Assembly (NCBI RefSeq): GCF_000725885.1
Contig: NZ_JODR01000018.1
Location: 62,001-126,000 of the forward strand
Direction: 5' to 3'
Length of the DNA stretch: 64,000 bases
DNA from: Streptomyces albus subsp. albus
GTDB lineage: Bacteria; Actinomycetota; Actinomycetes; Streptomycetales; Streptomycetaceae
The stretch's first letter is position 1, and every line of letters starts with the position of its first letter. This document shows positions 41,750-50,606 of the stretch, piece after piece. The position numbers were made by a program, and so were the translations under genes. The notes below the pieces were generated by a model. That model was not told the origin of the DNA and did not search any database. It saw only the letters and a list, made by a program, of their open reading frames with translations.

Positions 41750-44167
41750 GTGGTTTCCCTCATGTCACTTCTGGTCCGTTCCCCCGGGCCGCCCGCCGTC
41801 CGCAGGCCCGGCGGCGCCCGAGCCCCCGTGCAGGTGCGGTCGGTGGTCCCCGGCCGGCAGCGCTGGGACGTGCCGGCCATCCTCGGCCGGCCCCACCTCG
41901 CCCAGCTCGTCGAGTCCGCACTCACCGCGGTCGACGGCATCCACGAGGTCCGCGCCAACCCGGTCACCGGCCGGGTGCTGCTCCTCCACGACCCCCGGAC
42001 CGCGCCCCGCGAAGTCGCCAGGGCGCTGGGTCGGTGCGTGGCCGATGTGTGCGCCCGGACGGCAGCCGTGTCCGGCGGGGAGCCGGCACGGGACGGGGCG
42101 CGGACGGACGCCGGCGCCCGACGTGCCGCCGGCGGGACGGCAGCCGGCCTGTCACCTCTCCTGATCGCGGGCGGAGGCGCGACCGCCGCGCTCGCCCTGG
42201 GCTGCGGCAAGGCCGCGTTCTCCGTGCTGACCCAACCGCTGGTCGCGCTCGGCCTGGTCACCGTCGGCACGACCGTCGTCATCAGACGGGCGTGGCGGCG
42301 CTCCGGACTGGCGCGGTCCGACCCCGGCGCACCCGGACCCGGCGAACCCGGGCCGGGACGGCGGCGTGGGCAGAACGCGTATCTGGGCATGGTGGCCGGA
42401 CGCCGCCGGAAGTTCGGCGTGGCGGCGTCCCTCTCGGTGCTCTCGCAGGTGGTGGAGAGCGGGCTGTTCGCGGTGTCCGCCTTCACCCTGATGACCGTCA
42501 TCCGCGGTGGCAGCACCGCGCTGACCCGCCTCGGGGTGCTCGGTCTCGGCCGCCAGCTCGCGTTCCTGGGCACCGGCATCGGGGCGGCCACACTGCTGCT
42601 GATGGGCCTCTCGTACAGCGCGGGCCGCACCTGGCACAAGCTGGGCAAGGAGGTCGAGCACGAGTGGCGGACCCGTACCTACGACCACGTCCAGCGGATG
42701 AAGCCGTCCGTGCTGGAGGACGAACGGGCCAGCCGCATCGCACAGGTCCTCACGGAGGACGTCGGCCAGCTGGGCGACTTCGTCGGGCGCACGATGCACG
42801 AGTCCATCGCGCTGGTCACCTGTTTCGGTGTGATGGTCGGCGCCTATCTGCTGCTGGCCCCGCAGGTGGCATGGGCCGCGATGCTGCCGATCCCCCTCGT
42901 CACCTGGCTGTCGCTGCGGTTCCACAGCCGTGCCGTCGCCGACCACGAGGCGGCGGGGGCACGCAAGTCGCAGCTGTACGCGCAGGTCGTCAACAACCTC
43001 CAGGCCAACCAGACCGTCAAGGCGTCCTGCACGGAGGACTACGAGGCCCGCCGCATCGGTGAACTCAGCGACGCCCACTGCGACGCCGCCCACCGCACCG
43101 ACCGCAGTGCCCTGGCCCAGACCCATCTGGTGCGGCTGTGCGCCGGGGCGACCCTGCCCTTCACCATGCTGCTCGGCAGCCGGGCACTGTTCGCCGGGGC
43201 CCTCACCGTGGAACGGTTCGCCCCGCTGTTCGACATGCCGCCGGCCGCGCTGTGGCGGCTCAACCGGCTCGGTGACATCACGGACGAACACCAGCGCGCG
43301 CTGGCCGCGTTCGACCGGGTGCGGTACCTGCACTCCCTCCCCGTCGAGGCGGACGGCGAGGGCGAGCCGCCCGCCACCCGGCGGGGGCCGGGCAGGATCA
43401 CCCTGGAGAACGTCACCTTCGCCTACCCGGGGCGCCCTCCTGTGCTGCGGAACCTGTCGATGGAGATGGCGCAGGGGCAGGTCACCGGCATCGTCGGCTC
43501 GACCGGGGCGGGCAAGACCACGGTCGCCAAGCTCCTGATGCGGTTCGAGCACCCCGACTCGGGGTGTGTCCGGCTGGACGGCAGGAGCGTCTCCCAGATG
43601 TCGCTGCGGGAACTGCGCGGCGCCATCGGTTACGTGGCCCAGGAGCCGTTCCTCTTCGACGGAACCATCGCCGACAACATCGAGTACGGCACCTTCGCCG
43701 CCGACCGGAGACGGATCGTGGAAGCGGCGCGCAAGGCCGGAGCCGACACGTTCATCGAGGCGCTGCCGGACGGGTACGACACCCGGGTCGGGGAGCGCGG
43801 GGCGGCGCTGTCCGGAGGGCAGAAGCAGCGCATCGCGCTGGCCAGGATGATTCTCAACGCGCCGCCGATCGTCATTCTCGACGAGGCGACCTCGGCCGTG
43901 GACTACGAGACCGAGGCGGTGATCCAGCGGGCGCTCAACGCGTTCGCCCACCGGCGGACGCTGATCGTCATCGCCCACCGCCTGTCCACGATCCGCAACG
44001 CCGACCGCATCTATGTGCTGGACCGCGGTGGGGTCCTGGCCGAGAAGGGCACGCACGAGGAACTGCTGCGCAGCGGGGGGCGGTACGCCAGCCTCTGGAA
44101 TCTCCAGACGGGGGAGAGGGCGGCCGGACTGCCGGTGGTCACCCAGCAGAACGGCCGCAACTCCTGA
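41750..44167 (+). CDS. ABC exporter (fused TMD-NBD) with N-terminal heavy-metal-associated-like domain
   Basis: An 805-residue transporter. GTG at 41750 is nearest to the GGAG site; ATG at 41762 is an alternative. Residues about 28-105 (VVPGRQRWDVPAI...VESALTAVDGIHEVRANPVTGRVLLLHDP) match the N-terminal HMA-like domain of CtpC/CtpI-type P-type ATPases, without CxxC. Residues 130-180 give two extra helices. Residues 205-510 form an ABC type-1 membrane domain. The nucleotide domain has Walker A GSTGAGKTT (583), the signature LSGGQKQRIALAR (686) and Walker B IVILDEATSAVD (708). One half-transporter per gene implies a homodimer. The placement with PacL-like proteins suggests a membrane platform for metals or metal-linked compounds (inference). 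Confidence 0.87.
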   Translation: MVSLMSLLVRSPGPPAVRRPGGARAPVQVRSVVPGRQRWDVPAILGRPHLAQLVESALTAVDGIHEVRANPVTGRVLLLHDPRTAPREVARALGRCVADVCARTAAVSGGEPARDGARTDAGARRAAGGTAAGLSPLLIAGGGATAALALGCGKAAFSVLTQPLVALGLVTVGTTVVIRRAWRRSGLARSDPGAPGPGEPGPGRRRGQNAYLGMVAGRRRKFGVAASLSVLSQVVESGLFAVSAFTLMTVIRGGSTALTRLGVLGLGRQLAFLGTGIGAATLLLMGLSYSAGRTWHKLGKEVEHEWRTRTYDHVQRMKPSVLEDERASRIAQVLTEDVGQLGDFVGRTMHESIALVTCFGVMVGAYLLLAPQVAWAAMLPIPLVTWLSLRFHSRAVADHEAAGARKSQLYAQVVNNLQANQTVKASCTEDYEARRIGELSDAHCDAAHRTDRSALAQTHLVRLCAGATLPFTMLLGSRALFAGALTVERFAPLFDMPPAALWRLNRLGDITDEHQRALAAFDRVRYLHSLPVEADGEGEPPATRRGPGRITLENVTFAYPGRPPVLRNLSMEMAQGQVTGIVGSTGAGKTTVAKLLMRFEHPDSGCVRLDGRSVSQMSLRELRGAIGYVAQEPFLFDGTIADNIEYGTFAADRRRIVEAARKAGADTFIEALPDGYDTRVGERGAALSGGQKQRIALARMILNAPPIVILDEATSAVDYETEAVIQRALNAFAHRRTLIVIAHRLSTIRNADRIYVLDRGGVLAEKGTHEELLRSGGRYASLWNLQTGERAAGLPVVTQQNGRNS

Positions 44168-44189
44168 CGGCGTCCGCCGACGGGAGAGA

Positions 44190-44215
44190 GCCGCCGCCGG
44201 GGGCCCGGCGGCGGC
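44190..44215. terminator. GC-rich bidirectional hairpin
   Basis: GCCGCCGCCGGG pairs with CCCGGCGGCGGC almost loop to loop, between the ABC gene and the convergent small acidic-protein gene. Confidence 0.6.
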
Positions 44216-44240
44216 TTGGCGCATGGTGCGCGGGGTGCGC

Positions 44241-44480
44241 TCAGCCGAGCTTGCTTTTCAGCATGGAGAGGTAGAAGGGGAGCTTGTCCACCATCCTCCG
44301 GGCCACCGGGTAGGTCTGCACGGTGCCGTCCTGCCAGTCGGTGACCCGCAGCACGCAGCCGTTCTCGGTGCGGTACACCTCGGCCGAATACAGAATGTCC
44401 TCCTCCGGTTCCGTTTCCGCGATCTCCCCGGTTTCCTCGTCCGCCGAGGTTTCCGGGTCATGGCTCAGATGTTCTGTCAC
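44241..44480 (-). CDS. Small acidic protein, unknown function
   Basis: A 79-residue protein. GTG at 44480 follows AGAGGAACTGCC. Residues 1-30 are strongly acidic and probably unfolded (DPETSADEETGEIAETEPEED). Residues 31-79 look like a small beta-strand fold with a terminal helix (ILYSAEVYRTENGCVLRVTDW, YPVARRMVDKLPFYLSMLKSKLG). No family was recognised. It converges on the ABC exporter gene and its start region has a hairpin or operator. It may be part of the same system as the two small membrane proteins (inference). Confidence 0.65.
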   Translation of the reverse strand: MTEHLSHDPETSADEETGEIAETEPEEDILYSAEVYRTENGCVLRVTDWQDGTVQTYPVARRMVDKLPFYLSMLKSKLG

Positions 44481-44506
44481 GGCAGTTCCTCTCCGCAGGT
44501 GTGTGA

Positions 44507-44534
44507 CGAGAAAATAGCAGCCACAATTTTCTCG
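44507..44534. promoter_or_regulatory. AT-rich inverted repeat CGAGAAAAT-N10-ATTTTCTCG
   Basis: A perfect 9-bp inverted repeat with a 10-base spacer, 27 bases before the small acidic protein gene on the minus strand. AT-rich arms in a GC-rich genome stand out. An operator or an mRNA hairpin are both possible. Confidence 0.5.
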
Positions 44535-44694
44535 CCAGCCCCGCGGAACACATGCGGATGAAAAAGAGCAATAACCGCCGGCAATACTCGAAAGAGTGAA
44601 TATCTCGGATGCGGTCTGGTTGGGCCTGCGGCCGGACACCTATGCTCGACACCACAGAAGACCTGCGGAAACACTCCGAGGGGAACGGTTCGTC

Positions 44695-44967
44695 ATGCCT
44701 CCTGTAGTTCCTGTCTTTCTGGTCGGAGTGGTCTCGGCGCCACTTGTCAAGAAGATGGTCAAACCCATCGTCCGCGGCACCATCAAAACGTCGGTGAAGC
44801 TGGCGGCTGGTGCAAAACGGGCCGCCCACGAGGCGAATGAGGAGCTTTCCGACATCGCCGCCGAGGCGAGTGCGGAAATCCTCGCCTCGGAGCCGCAACG
44901 CGGCGACAACGGGCGCCAGCCGGCGAAGAAGGCCGCCCGCCAGGCGACCGCGAAGGCCGGCTCCTGA
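44695..44967 (+). CDS. Small one-TM protein 2, paralog of the protein at 41474
   Basis: A 90-residue protein with start ATG after GAGGGGAACGG. It parallels the protein before the ABC gene along its length: PVVPVFLVGVVSAPLVKKMVKPIVRGTIKTSVKLAAGAKRAAHEANEELSDIAAEASAEIL. The tail QPAKKAARQATAKAG is Lys/Ala-rich. One short hydrophobic N-terminal segment and an amphipathic helix are predicted. It stands alone after the ABC exporter with its own promoter region (TATGCT near 44642). Two such paralogs flanking one transporter suggest scaffold or partner roles. Confidence 0.75.
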   Translation: MPPVVPVFLVGVVSAPLVKKMVKPIVRGTIKTSVKLAAGAKRAAHEANEELSDIAAEASAEILASEPQRGDNGRQPAKKAARQATAKAGS

Positions 44968-45098
44968 AGCACCTTCCGTCATCCAGGGACGTGAAGGAGC
45001 GCGCCCCACCCCGGCCGCGCGGACCGGCCGGCACGGTCGTCGCCGCCATGCCGGGGCGGGCCGAAGGGCTCGACCGGAGCCGCCCCGGCCCGCTCGCC

Positions 45099-45266
45099 TC
45101 AGCTCTTCCCGGGTTCCTCGTCCCGCTCGCCCTCGGCCTGAGAGGGCGTCGTGCGGGGGCAGTCCGGGTGTTCCGGACGACGACGTTCCGCAGGCGCCCC
45201 ACGGCGGACGTCCTGCATCTCGTCGTCGCGCTCGCCCTCGGCCTGCGAGGGAGTCTGCTCGCTCAT
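45099..45266 (-). CDS. 55-residue protein with duplicated TPSQAEGERD motif
   Basis: A small gene of 56 codons with ATG at 45266 and a good AGGAG site seven bases upstream. The product begins MSEQTPSQAEGERDDEMQDV and ends TTPSQAEGERDEEPGKS, so the acidic nonapeptide TPSQAEGER occurs at residues 5-13 and again near 41-49. The middle is Arg/Pro-rich with HPDC. It is likely an unfolded, highly charged protein. The duplication is at protein level and also visible in DNA (CGCTCGCCCTCGGCCTG at both ends). No function is known. Confidence 0.6.
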   Translation of the reverse strand: MSEQTPSQAEGERDDEMQDVRRGAPAERRRPEHPDCPRTTPSQAEGERDEEPGKS

Positions 45267-45474
45267 CCTCAGCTCCTCTCGGAGAAGGCCCTGTGCACCA
45301 CGGTGCGCCCCAGGCCCTGGCCGCGCATCCCGAGCGATCCGGTGCGGAGCGGCGGAACGGCGGTGGTCCCCGGGCGGCCGTGCGTGTCCCTTCGTCCGCC
45401 GGGTACCCCGTACGAGACGGGGATCCCGTCCGCGCCGGATGTTTCCTCGGAGCGCGGCTCCAGCCGTGCGGACG

Positions 45475-45936
45475 TCAGTCCAGGCAGAATTCGTTGCCTT
45501 CCGGGTCGGCCATCACGATGAACCCGGCGCTCAGCGGAGGAGCGGGCTCCTCGCGGCGCAGTCGTCCGGCACCCAGCGCGACCAGTCGTTCGCACTCGGT
45601 CTCCAGTGCCGCCATCCTCTCCTCCCCGTGCAGTCCGGGCGCGGCCCGGACGTCGAGGTGGACGCGGTTCTTGACGGTTTTGCCCTCCGGTACCTGCTGG
45701 AAGAACAGCCGCGGGCCGTTGCCGTCCGGGTCCTCGATCGCCGATCTGGTGTTGCGCTGCTCCTCCGGGACGCCGGCCCGCTCCAGGAAGTCGTCCCACG
45801 CGGCCAGCGGGTCGGCGCCCTCGGGAAGGCCGGCACCGGGCGGGCCGGGGTGGACATAGCCCAGTACCCGGCCCCAGAACGTCGACTGGGCCCGCGGGTC
45901 GTGGGCGTCGAAGGTGATCTGAAGAGTGCGGCTCAT
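45475..45936 (-). CDS. VOC/glyoxalase-like protein
   Basis: A 153-residue vicinal-oxygen-chelate protein with two beta-alpha-beta-beta-beta repeats. LQITFDAHDPRAQSTFWGRVLGY starts the first, RLFFQQVPEGKTVKNRVHLDV bridges the repeats, and FIVMADPEGNEFCLD ends the second. His in VHLDV and Glu in NEFCLD occupy usual metal positions. It starts at ATG 45936 after GGAGCG. Such proteins in Streptomyces are resistance or isomerase enzymes; the substrate is unknown. Confidence 0.9.
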   Translation of the reverse strand: MSRTLQITFDAHDPRAQSTFWGRVLGYVHPGPPGAGLPEGADPLAAWDDFLERAGVPEEQRNTRSAIEDPDGNGPRLFFQQVPEGKTVKNRVHLDVRAAPGLHGEERMAALETECERLVALGAGRLRREEPAPPLSAGFIVMADPEGNEFCLD

Positions 45937-46122
45937 CGGGTCGCTCCGTTCGTGGTGGGCGCGGGTGCTGCGGGTGCGGGCGCGGTCCGCGTGAAGCGGG
46001 CCGGTGGTGTTTCCCCCGTCCCCACGACGATCATCCTGCCGTCCCTTGCGGTCAGGATCCGTCCGCAATGCCCGAGCCACACGAGAGACCACGGCATGCG
46101 CCGGCGGTCCGGCCGGCTGGTG

Positions 46123-46866
46123 TCAGGCCCGGCAGCGCAACATCTCCAGCGGCGGGTGGGCGAGGAGATCGGCCCAGAAGTCCGCGCCGTACTCACGGAC
46201 ACCGGCGTCGGAGATCGTCAACGGGACCCAGGCGAGTTCGGTGAACCCGGCCGACCGCGAACACTCCTCGTAGATCTCGCGGCGTGGGGCTGCGCCGATG
46301 ATGCTGATCGGCTGCGGATCGAGGAGCGCGGTGACCCGTACACGCGGACCCATCCCGGTCTCCTCGCCCGTCGGCTCGCAGCGGAAGCCGTATCTGTCCA
46401 GGTCCGGGCAGTCGAACCGGTAGTCGGGATTCTGGGCGAACACGAAGAACTCCCCGCCCGGAACCAGATGTTGGTGGATGTTGCGGCACATCCGCCGCAT
46501 CGCGGCGAGGTCTTCCGCGTAGTTGAGGCACTGCACCGCGGTGGCGATGTCGTAGCGCCTGCCCAGGGGCGGAAGTTCGGCCACGTCGCCGATCTCGTAG
46601 CGCACCCCCAGCGGTTCCCGCTCCTCGGTCTTCCGGGCGGCGGCGATCATCTCGCCGGATATGTCGATCCCGAGGACGTCCGCGGCGCCGCGCCGTTTGA
46701 ACTCCCTGCTGTAGAAGCCGGTGCCGCATGCCAGGTCGAGTACGGTCTTGCCGCGCACGTCCCCGACCATGCCGAGAAAGCTCGGCACCTCCCCGTGACG
46801 GACCAGTGGCAGCGATTTGAACCCTTCGAACGCCTCGCCGATCTCGTCGTACTGCTGCCCGCTCAT
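46123..46866 (-). CDS. Class I SAM-dependent methyltransferase
   Basis: A 247-residue methyltransferase. VLDLACGTGFYSREF (SAM-binding motif I, near residue 47), GIDISGEMIAAAR (motif II), RYEIGDVAEL and YDIATAVQCLNYAEDL are typical. An ATG at 46878 is possible, but GAGGA placed seven bases before ATG 46866 favours the shorter form. The C-terminal part (GPRVRVTALLDPQPI, REIYEECSRSAGF) probably forms the substrate lid. No biosynthetic partner is adjacent; the substrate is unknown. Confidence 0.88.
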   Translation of the reverse strand: MSGQQYDEIGEAFEGFKSLPLVRHGEVPSFLGMVGDVRGKTVLDLACGTGFYSREFKRRGAADVLGIDISGEMIAAARKTEEREPLGVRYEIGDVAELPPLGRRYDIATAVQCLNYAEDLAAMRRMCRNIHQHLVPGGEFFVFAQNPDYRFDCPDLDRYGFRCEPTGEETGMGPRVRVTALLDPQPISIIGAAPRREIYEECSRSAGFTELAWVPLTISDAGVREYGADFWADLLAHPPLEMLRCRA

Positions 46867-47109
46867 CGCTGTCCTCATCCGTGCGTCCTCGTGTCCCGGC
46901 CCGGCGGGCCGGGCGCGCCCGCCGTTCGCGGACGCCCGCTTCCGGTCGCTTGCTGCCGGTCCGAGGAGTACACAGCCGAGAGGTGGTGTCGGCTAAGGGA
47001 GGGAAGACCCGAAATCCACCGCGGCAGACGACCGGAACTTCGTAGGTCCGCACAAGGGGCACCCGGTGCTGTTCCCGGGTGATGGTCCAGCGGTCCGCCG
47101 GCACAGGTG

Positions 47110-49698
47110 CTAGGCGAGCGTGGCGGCGAACGAGCGTCCGTAGGCGTGCCGGGTCCGCACCCGTACCAGGGTGCCGCCGGGCGCGGGGCTCACCCGCACA
47201 CCGTCGTCGGTGCGTACGGGGCGCAGGCGGCGGCCGTGCAGCAGCAGGGTGATGCTGTCCCGGCGCATGGTCGGATCGCTCACGGCGACCGTGACCTCAC
47301 GCCCGTCGCGGCGCAGCAGGAGCGAGGCCGCTCCGTCGAGGCGCAGGCCGGCCACCGAACGGTCGCCCCGCCCGAAGGAGTTGACGGCCAGCAGCCCGAG
47401 CCGGGAGTGGCGCACGGCCTGGAGCCGGGTGGTGTTGGCCAGGACGGACAGCGGCCCGTGCCTGTCGTACGCGCGCAGGGACCGCGCCGTGGCGTGCGGT
47501 ACCAGTGCGTAGGCGAAGGAGAGCGGCGCGGCTCCGGCCTCCTGCCGGTAGGCGGCGTGGAAGACGCGACGGGTGGCGGGCGTGTCGGGGTTGGCCGTGC
47601 GGATGACGCGGCGGCTGCGGGTGACGGTCTCCAGGCTCACGGTGACGGGGTGCGGCCGGCGGTCGGACGCGTCGCGGAGGCCGGGGGAGTCGAGGAAGAC
47701 GTAGCCGATGCCCGTGCCGTGGGTCTCGTCGGCGTATCTGAGCCAGCGCAGCCGGGCCGTGCCGGGGCCGGACCACTCGCCGCCGCCGGTCCGCTCCCCG
47801 GTGAGGGTGATGACGGAGTCGGGGGCGGCGGTGCGGGCGTCCAGGGTGCTCGTCACCGGGCGCCCGCCCCGGTCGCCGACGCCCGCCGCCAGCACCACGA
47901 TCTCCTCGTCGAACAGGAACCACGACTTGGTCGCCGTCGCGTTGCGGTGGACGGTGAAGTCGTCGGGCAGCCGGTCCCGTTGTGCGTAGGCCACGTCGTC
48001 GGACTGCACCATCGCCGCCGTGCCGTAGGTGCCGAGCACGGCGCCGCCGGAGTGGGCGTGGGTGCCGCGCGGGAAGTACACGTAGGCGTTCTGCGACTCG
48101 GACGAGGCCGTGAAGTGGAGCGGGTGGTCCGGGTTGTCGTAGTAGGGCTTGCCGTACAGCTCGGGTACGGTGCGGCGCCGTTCGACCGGGGCGGTCACCC
48201 CGGGCAGGCCGTGGGGGGAGACGGTGGTGAAGTGGTCGGCGCCGAACGTACGCGACTGGTCCTCCCCGGACAGATAGAGGTAGTGGGCGCCCTCTCCCTG
48301 GAACCAGGGCATCAGGTTCTCGCCGTTCATGTACTCGTACTTGCTGATGCGTTCGGAGTTCCGGGCGAGGGCGAAGGCGAATCCGGGCCGCCGGTGGACC
48401 GTGCGTTCCATGGCGTTGAACGCGGTGCTGCGGGCGGCCGGGTTGAGGTCGCGGGCGGGTACGTCGGGGTCCGCCAGGATGGCGGCGTAGCGCACCACCG
48501 TGAGGGGGGAGGCGAACCTGGCCGGATCGGGGGCGGTGGCCGAGGCCGTGGCCAGATGTTTGACGTAGCTCCTCAGTGCGGCGGCGCGGTCGCCGCCCGC
48601 GTGGCCGGACAGGTCCGTGACGGCCTCCGCGACGGCTGCCGAGTCCGCGTAGCCGCTGCCCGTGCGGGAGACGGCCCGGCCCTTGACGATCTCCATCATC
48701 CAGCCCTCGAAGACGACGGGGGCGAAGCCGTCGGTCACCCAGCGGGCGATGACGGGCACCAGGACGTCGGTGTCCGCGTAGCCGGTGCCGGCCAGGAGGC
48801 CCAGTGTCTGCACGGCCCGGGTCAGCAGGCCCTTGCCGTAGGACCCGGTGTAGGCCACGGAGGCGTGCTGGAGGAAGGAGCCGTCCGCGTAGTACCCGTC
48901 GGTGACTCCGTGCCGCAGGCGGTACGGGTCGACGGTGGCGTAGACGGTCAGCTGGTCTTCCAGCGCCTTGCGGACGCGTGCCTCGTCGTCCAGCAGCGCG
49001 CCCTGGAGGAGGCGGTTGGTGGTGATGTCGGCGAGGTTGGCGCCGGTGTGGAAGCGGGAGTCGAGGTCGACGTCGCCGTCCTTGCCGTTGCGCAGGTAGG
49101 CGTCCATGGACGTGATGTAGGAGCGGACCAGCGCGGAGTGGCCGGCGGCCGGTTCGTCGGCGAGCAGCGCGAGTGTCGCGGTCGCGCTGGTGGAGATACC
49201 GATCTCCCACGTGTACCAGTTGCCGTAGTAGCCGGTGGACTGGTCGCCGTAGTAGCGCTCGTGCAGCAGGCGGAGGCCGTCGGCGACCCGGCGGCGGGCG
49301 GCGGCCGGATCGAGGGGCCCGGGAGCGTCGCCGGCCCGGGGTGCGCGGGCGGCGAGGGCGATCTCGTACAGCATCCGGTAGCTGGCGTTGAGGTTGCCGT
49401 CGCTGGTGCCCAGGGGCAGGCCGGCGAAGAGTTCCCCGGGGCCCGCCGCGTCCATCTTCGCCAGGTGGGCCGCTGCCGCCTTGTCGAGGGCCGCCAGTTT
49501 CGGCGCCGTCTCCGGGCGTGCGTTCGAGGCGCGGGTTCCGGCGAGGGCGGCGACCGCGTTGGCGAGCAGCCGTCCGGTGCCGGTGCTGCCGACGGGGGTG
49601 CGGGAAGCGGAACCGGCCTCGGCGGGGCGGGCGGGGATCACCGCGGCCAGGCCGGCGGCGGACAGGAGGGACAGGACATGTCTGCGGGCGATCTCCAT
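47110..49698 (-). CDS. Secreted polysaccharide lyase family 8 enzyme (hyaluronate/chondroitin/xanthan lyase type)
   Basis: An 862-residue secreted lyase. ATG at 49698 has GGGGAGG before it and starts a signal with twin arginines (IARRHVLSLLSAAGLAAV, cut near AEA-G). The alpha/alpha-toroid holds NWYTWEIGIS (catalytic Asn), HTGANLADI (His) and DGYYADGSFLQHASVAYTGSYG (Tyr), in the order and spacing of PL8 active sites. The large antiparallel beta domain follows (RNSERISKYEYMNGENLMPWFQGEG). The length is normal for the family. It cleaves uronic-acid polymers by beta-elimination outside the cell. No sugar transporter gene is next to it. Confidence 0.92.
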   Translation of the reverse strand: MEIARRHVLSLLSAAGLAAVIPARPAEAGSASRTPVGSTGTGRLLANAVAALAGTRASNARPETAPKLAALDKAAAAHLAKMDAAGPGELFAGLPLGTSDGNLNASYRMLYEIALAARAPRAGDAPGPLDPAAARRRVADGLRLLHERYYGDQSTGYYGNWYTWEIGISTSATATLALLADEPAAGHSALVRSYITSMDAYLRNGKDGDVDLDSRFHTGANLADITTNRLLQGALLDDEARVRKALEDQLTVYATVDPYRLRHGVTDGYYADGSFLQHASVAYTGSYGKGLLTRAVQTLGLLAGTGYADTDVLVPVIARWVTDGFAPVVFEGWMMEIVKGRAVSRTGSGYADSAAVAEAVTDLSGHAGGDRAAALRSYVKHLATASATAPDPARFASPLTVVRYAAILADPDVPARDLNPAARSTAFNAMERTVHRRPGFAFALARNSERISKYEYMNGENLMPWFQGEGAHYLYLSGEDQSRTFGADHFTTVSPHGLPGVTAPVERRRTVPELYGKPYYDNPDHPLHFTASSESQNAYVYFPRGTHAHSGGAVLGTYGTAAMVQSDDVAYAQRDRLPDDFTVHRNATATKSWFLFDEEIVVLAAGVGDRGGRPVTSTLDARTAAPDSVITLTGERTGGGEWSGPGTARLRWLRYADETHGTGIGYVFLDSPGLRDASDRRPHPVTVSLETVTRSRRVIRTANPDTPATRRVFHAAYRQEAGAAPLSFAYALVPHATARSLRAYDRHGPLSVLANTTRLQAVRHSRLGLLAVNSFGRGDRSVAGLRLDGAASLLLRRDGREVTVAVSDPTMRRDSITLLLHGRRLRPVRTDDGVRVSPAPGGTLVRVRTRHAYGRSFAATLA

Positions 49699-49791
49699 GG
49701 GGCCTCCCCCCGGGAGCCGGACTGACGTGGCGCAGTCAAACAGGCCCGGCATCCCGCGACAAGCGGGCGCGCGGATCCAGGGCCTGCGGCC

Positions 49792-50433
49792 TCAGCCTTC
49801 CCCCTCGGCGCGGGGCGGCGCCGTCAGATAGCTGAGAAGCATGGCGACCATCTCGTTCTCGAGCCGTTCGACGTCGAGGGGGTCGGGCTCCGCCATGAGT
49901 TTGTGGATGACGAGCTCGGCTGTCGAGACGACGAGCCGCGCGGCCACGTAGGTGTCCTGGACGCGGACTTCCGGGTACTCGGCCAGCAACTGCTGGGCGT
50001 AGGCGATGTGTTCCCGTTCGAACTGGGCGATCTTCCGGAACAGTTCGGGGGAGCGGGGAGCGTGCTCGAACATGATCCGGAGCAGGTTCGGATCGTCCCT
50101 GTGGTTGTCGATCACGGCCCGCACCTGGGCGCGGAGTGCCTGTTCGAGGGTGCCGGAGGGTTCGGCGTCGCGCCGCTGTCGGTGGGCGACGATCCCGGCG
50201 GTGAGGTGCCTGGTCATCAGTTCGAGAAGGATCGCGTCCTTGTTCGGATAGTACTGGTACAGCGAGCCGATCGAGACGCGCGCCCGTTCGGCGATGCGGT
50301 TGGTGGTCCCGGCGGCGTAGCCGTACTCGGCGAAAACGTGAGCAGCTGCGGTGAGGATCCGCTGGCGGGTGAGCTCGGCGCGCACCTGGCGTGGCTGCTT
50401 ACGAGGCTGGAGCTCCGTTGGGTCGGCCGGCAC
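49792..50433 (-). CDS. TetR family regulator
   Basis: A 213-residue repressor. GTG at 50433 follows AGGAGGT. The HTH is RQRILTAAAHVFAEYGYAAGTTNRIAERARVSIGSLYQYYPNKDAIL, typical of the AcrR-like branch. The C-terminal helices include NLLRIMFEHAPRSPELFRKI. It is divergent from the PPOX/reductase operon with an inverted repeat between them, so it probably controls that operon. Confidence 0.9.
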   Translation of the reverse strand: MPADPTELQPRKQPRQVRAELTRQRILTAAAHVFAEYGYAAGTTNRIAERARVSIGSLYQYYPNKDAILLELMTRHLTAGIVAHRQRRDAEPSGTLEQALRAQVRAVIDNHRDDPNLLRIMFEHAPRSPELFRKIAQFEREHIAYAQQLLAEYPEVRVQDTYVAARLVVSTAELVIHKLMAEPDPLDVERLENEMVAMLLSYLTAPPRAEGEG

Positions 50434-50475
50434 GGGACCTCCTGGGAAGCGCTGGGAAAGCGAGTAGGCAAAGAA

Positions 50476-50491
50476 CTGAGTTATTGCTCAG
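50476..50491. promoter_or_regulatory. Putative TetR operator CTGAG-TTATTG-CTCAG
   Basis: A 5-bp inverted repeat with a 6-base AT-rich centre, 43 bases before the TetR start and 116 bases before the divergent PPOX gene. TGAGTAAT-like sites are common for this regulator branch. Confidence 0.55.
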
Positions 50492-50606
50492 AATAGGGCC
50501 ATGAGCTGCGGCGGAGCATGAAGGTCCCGCCGACGGCAGGGGCGTGCCCCTGCGCGCCGCAGGCCCCGAGCGCCCGGCGCCTCAGCCCGATCCGGAAGGA
50601 GCCCCC

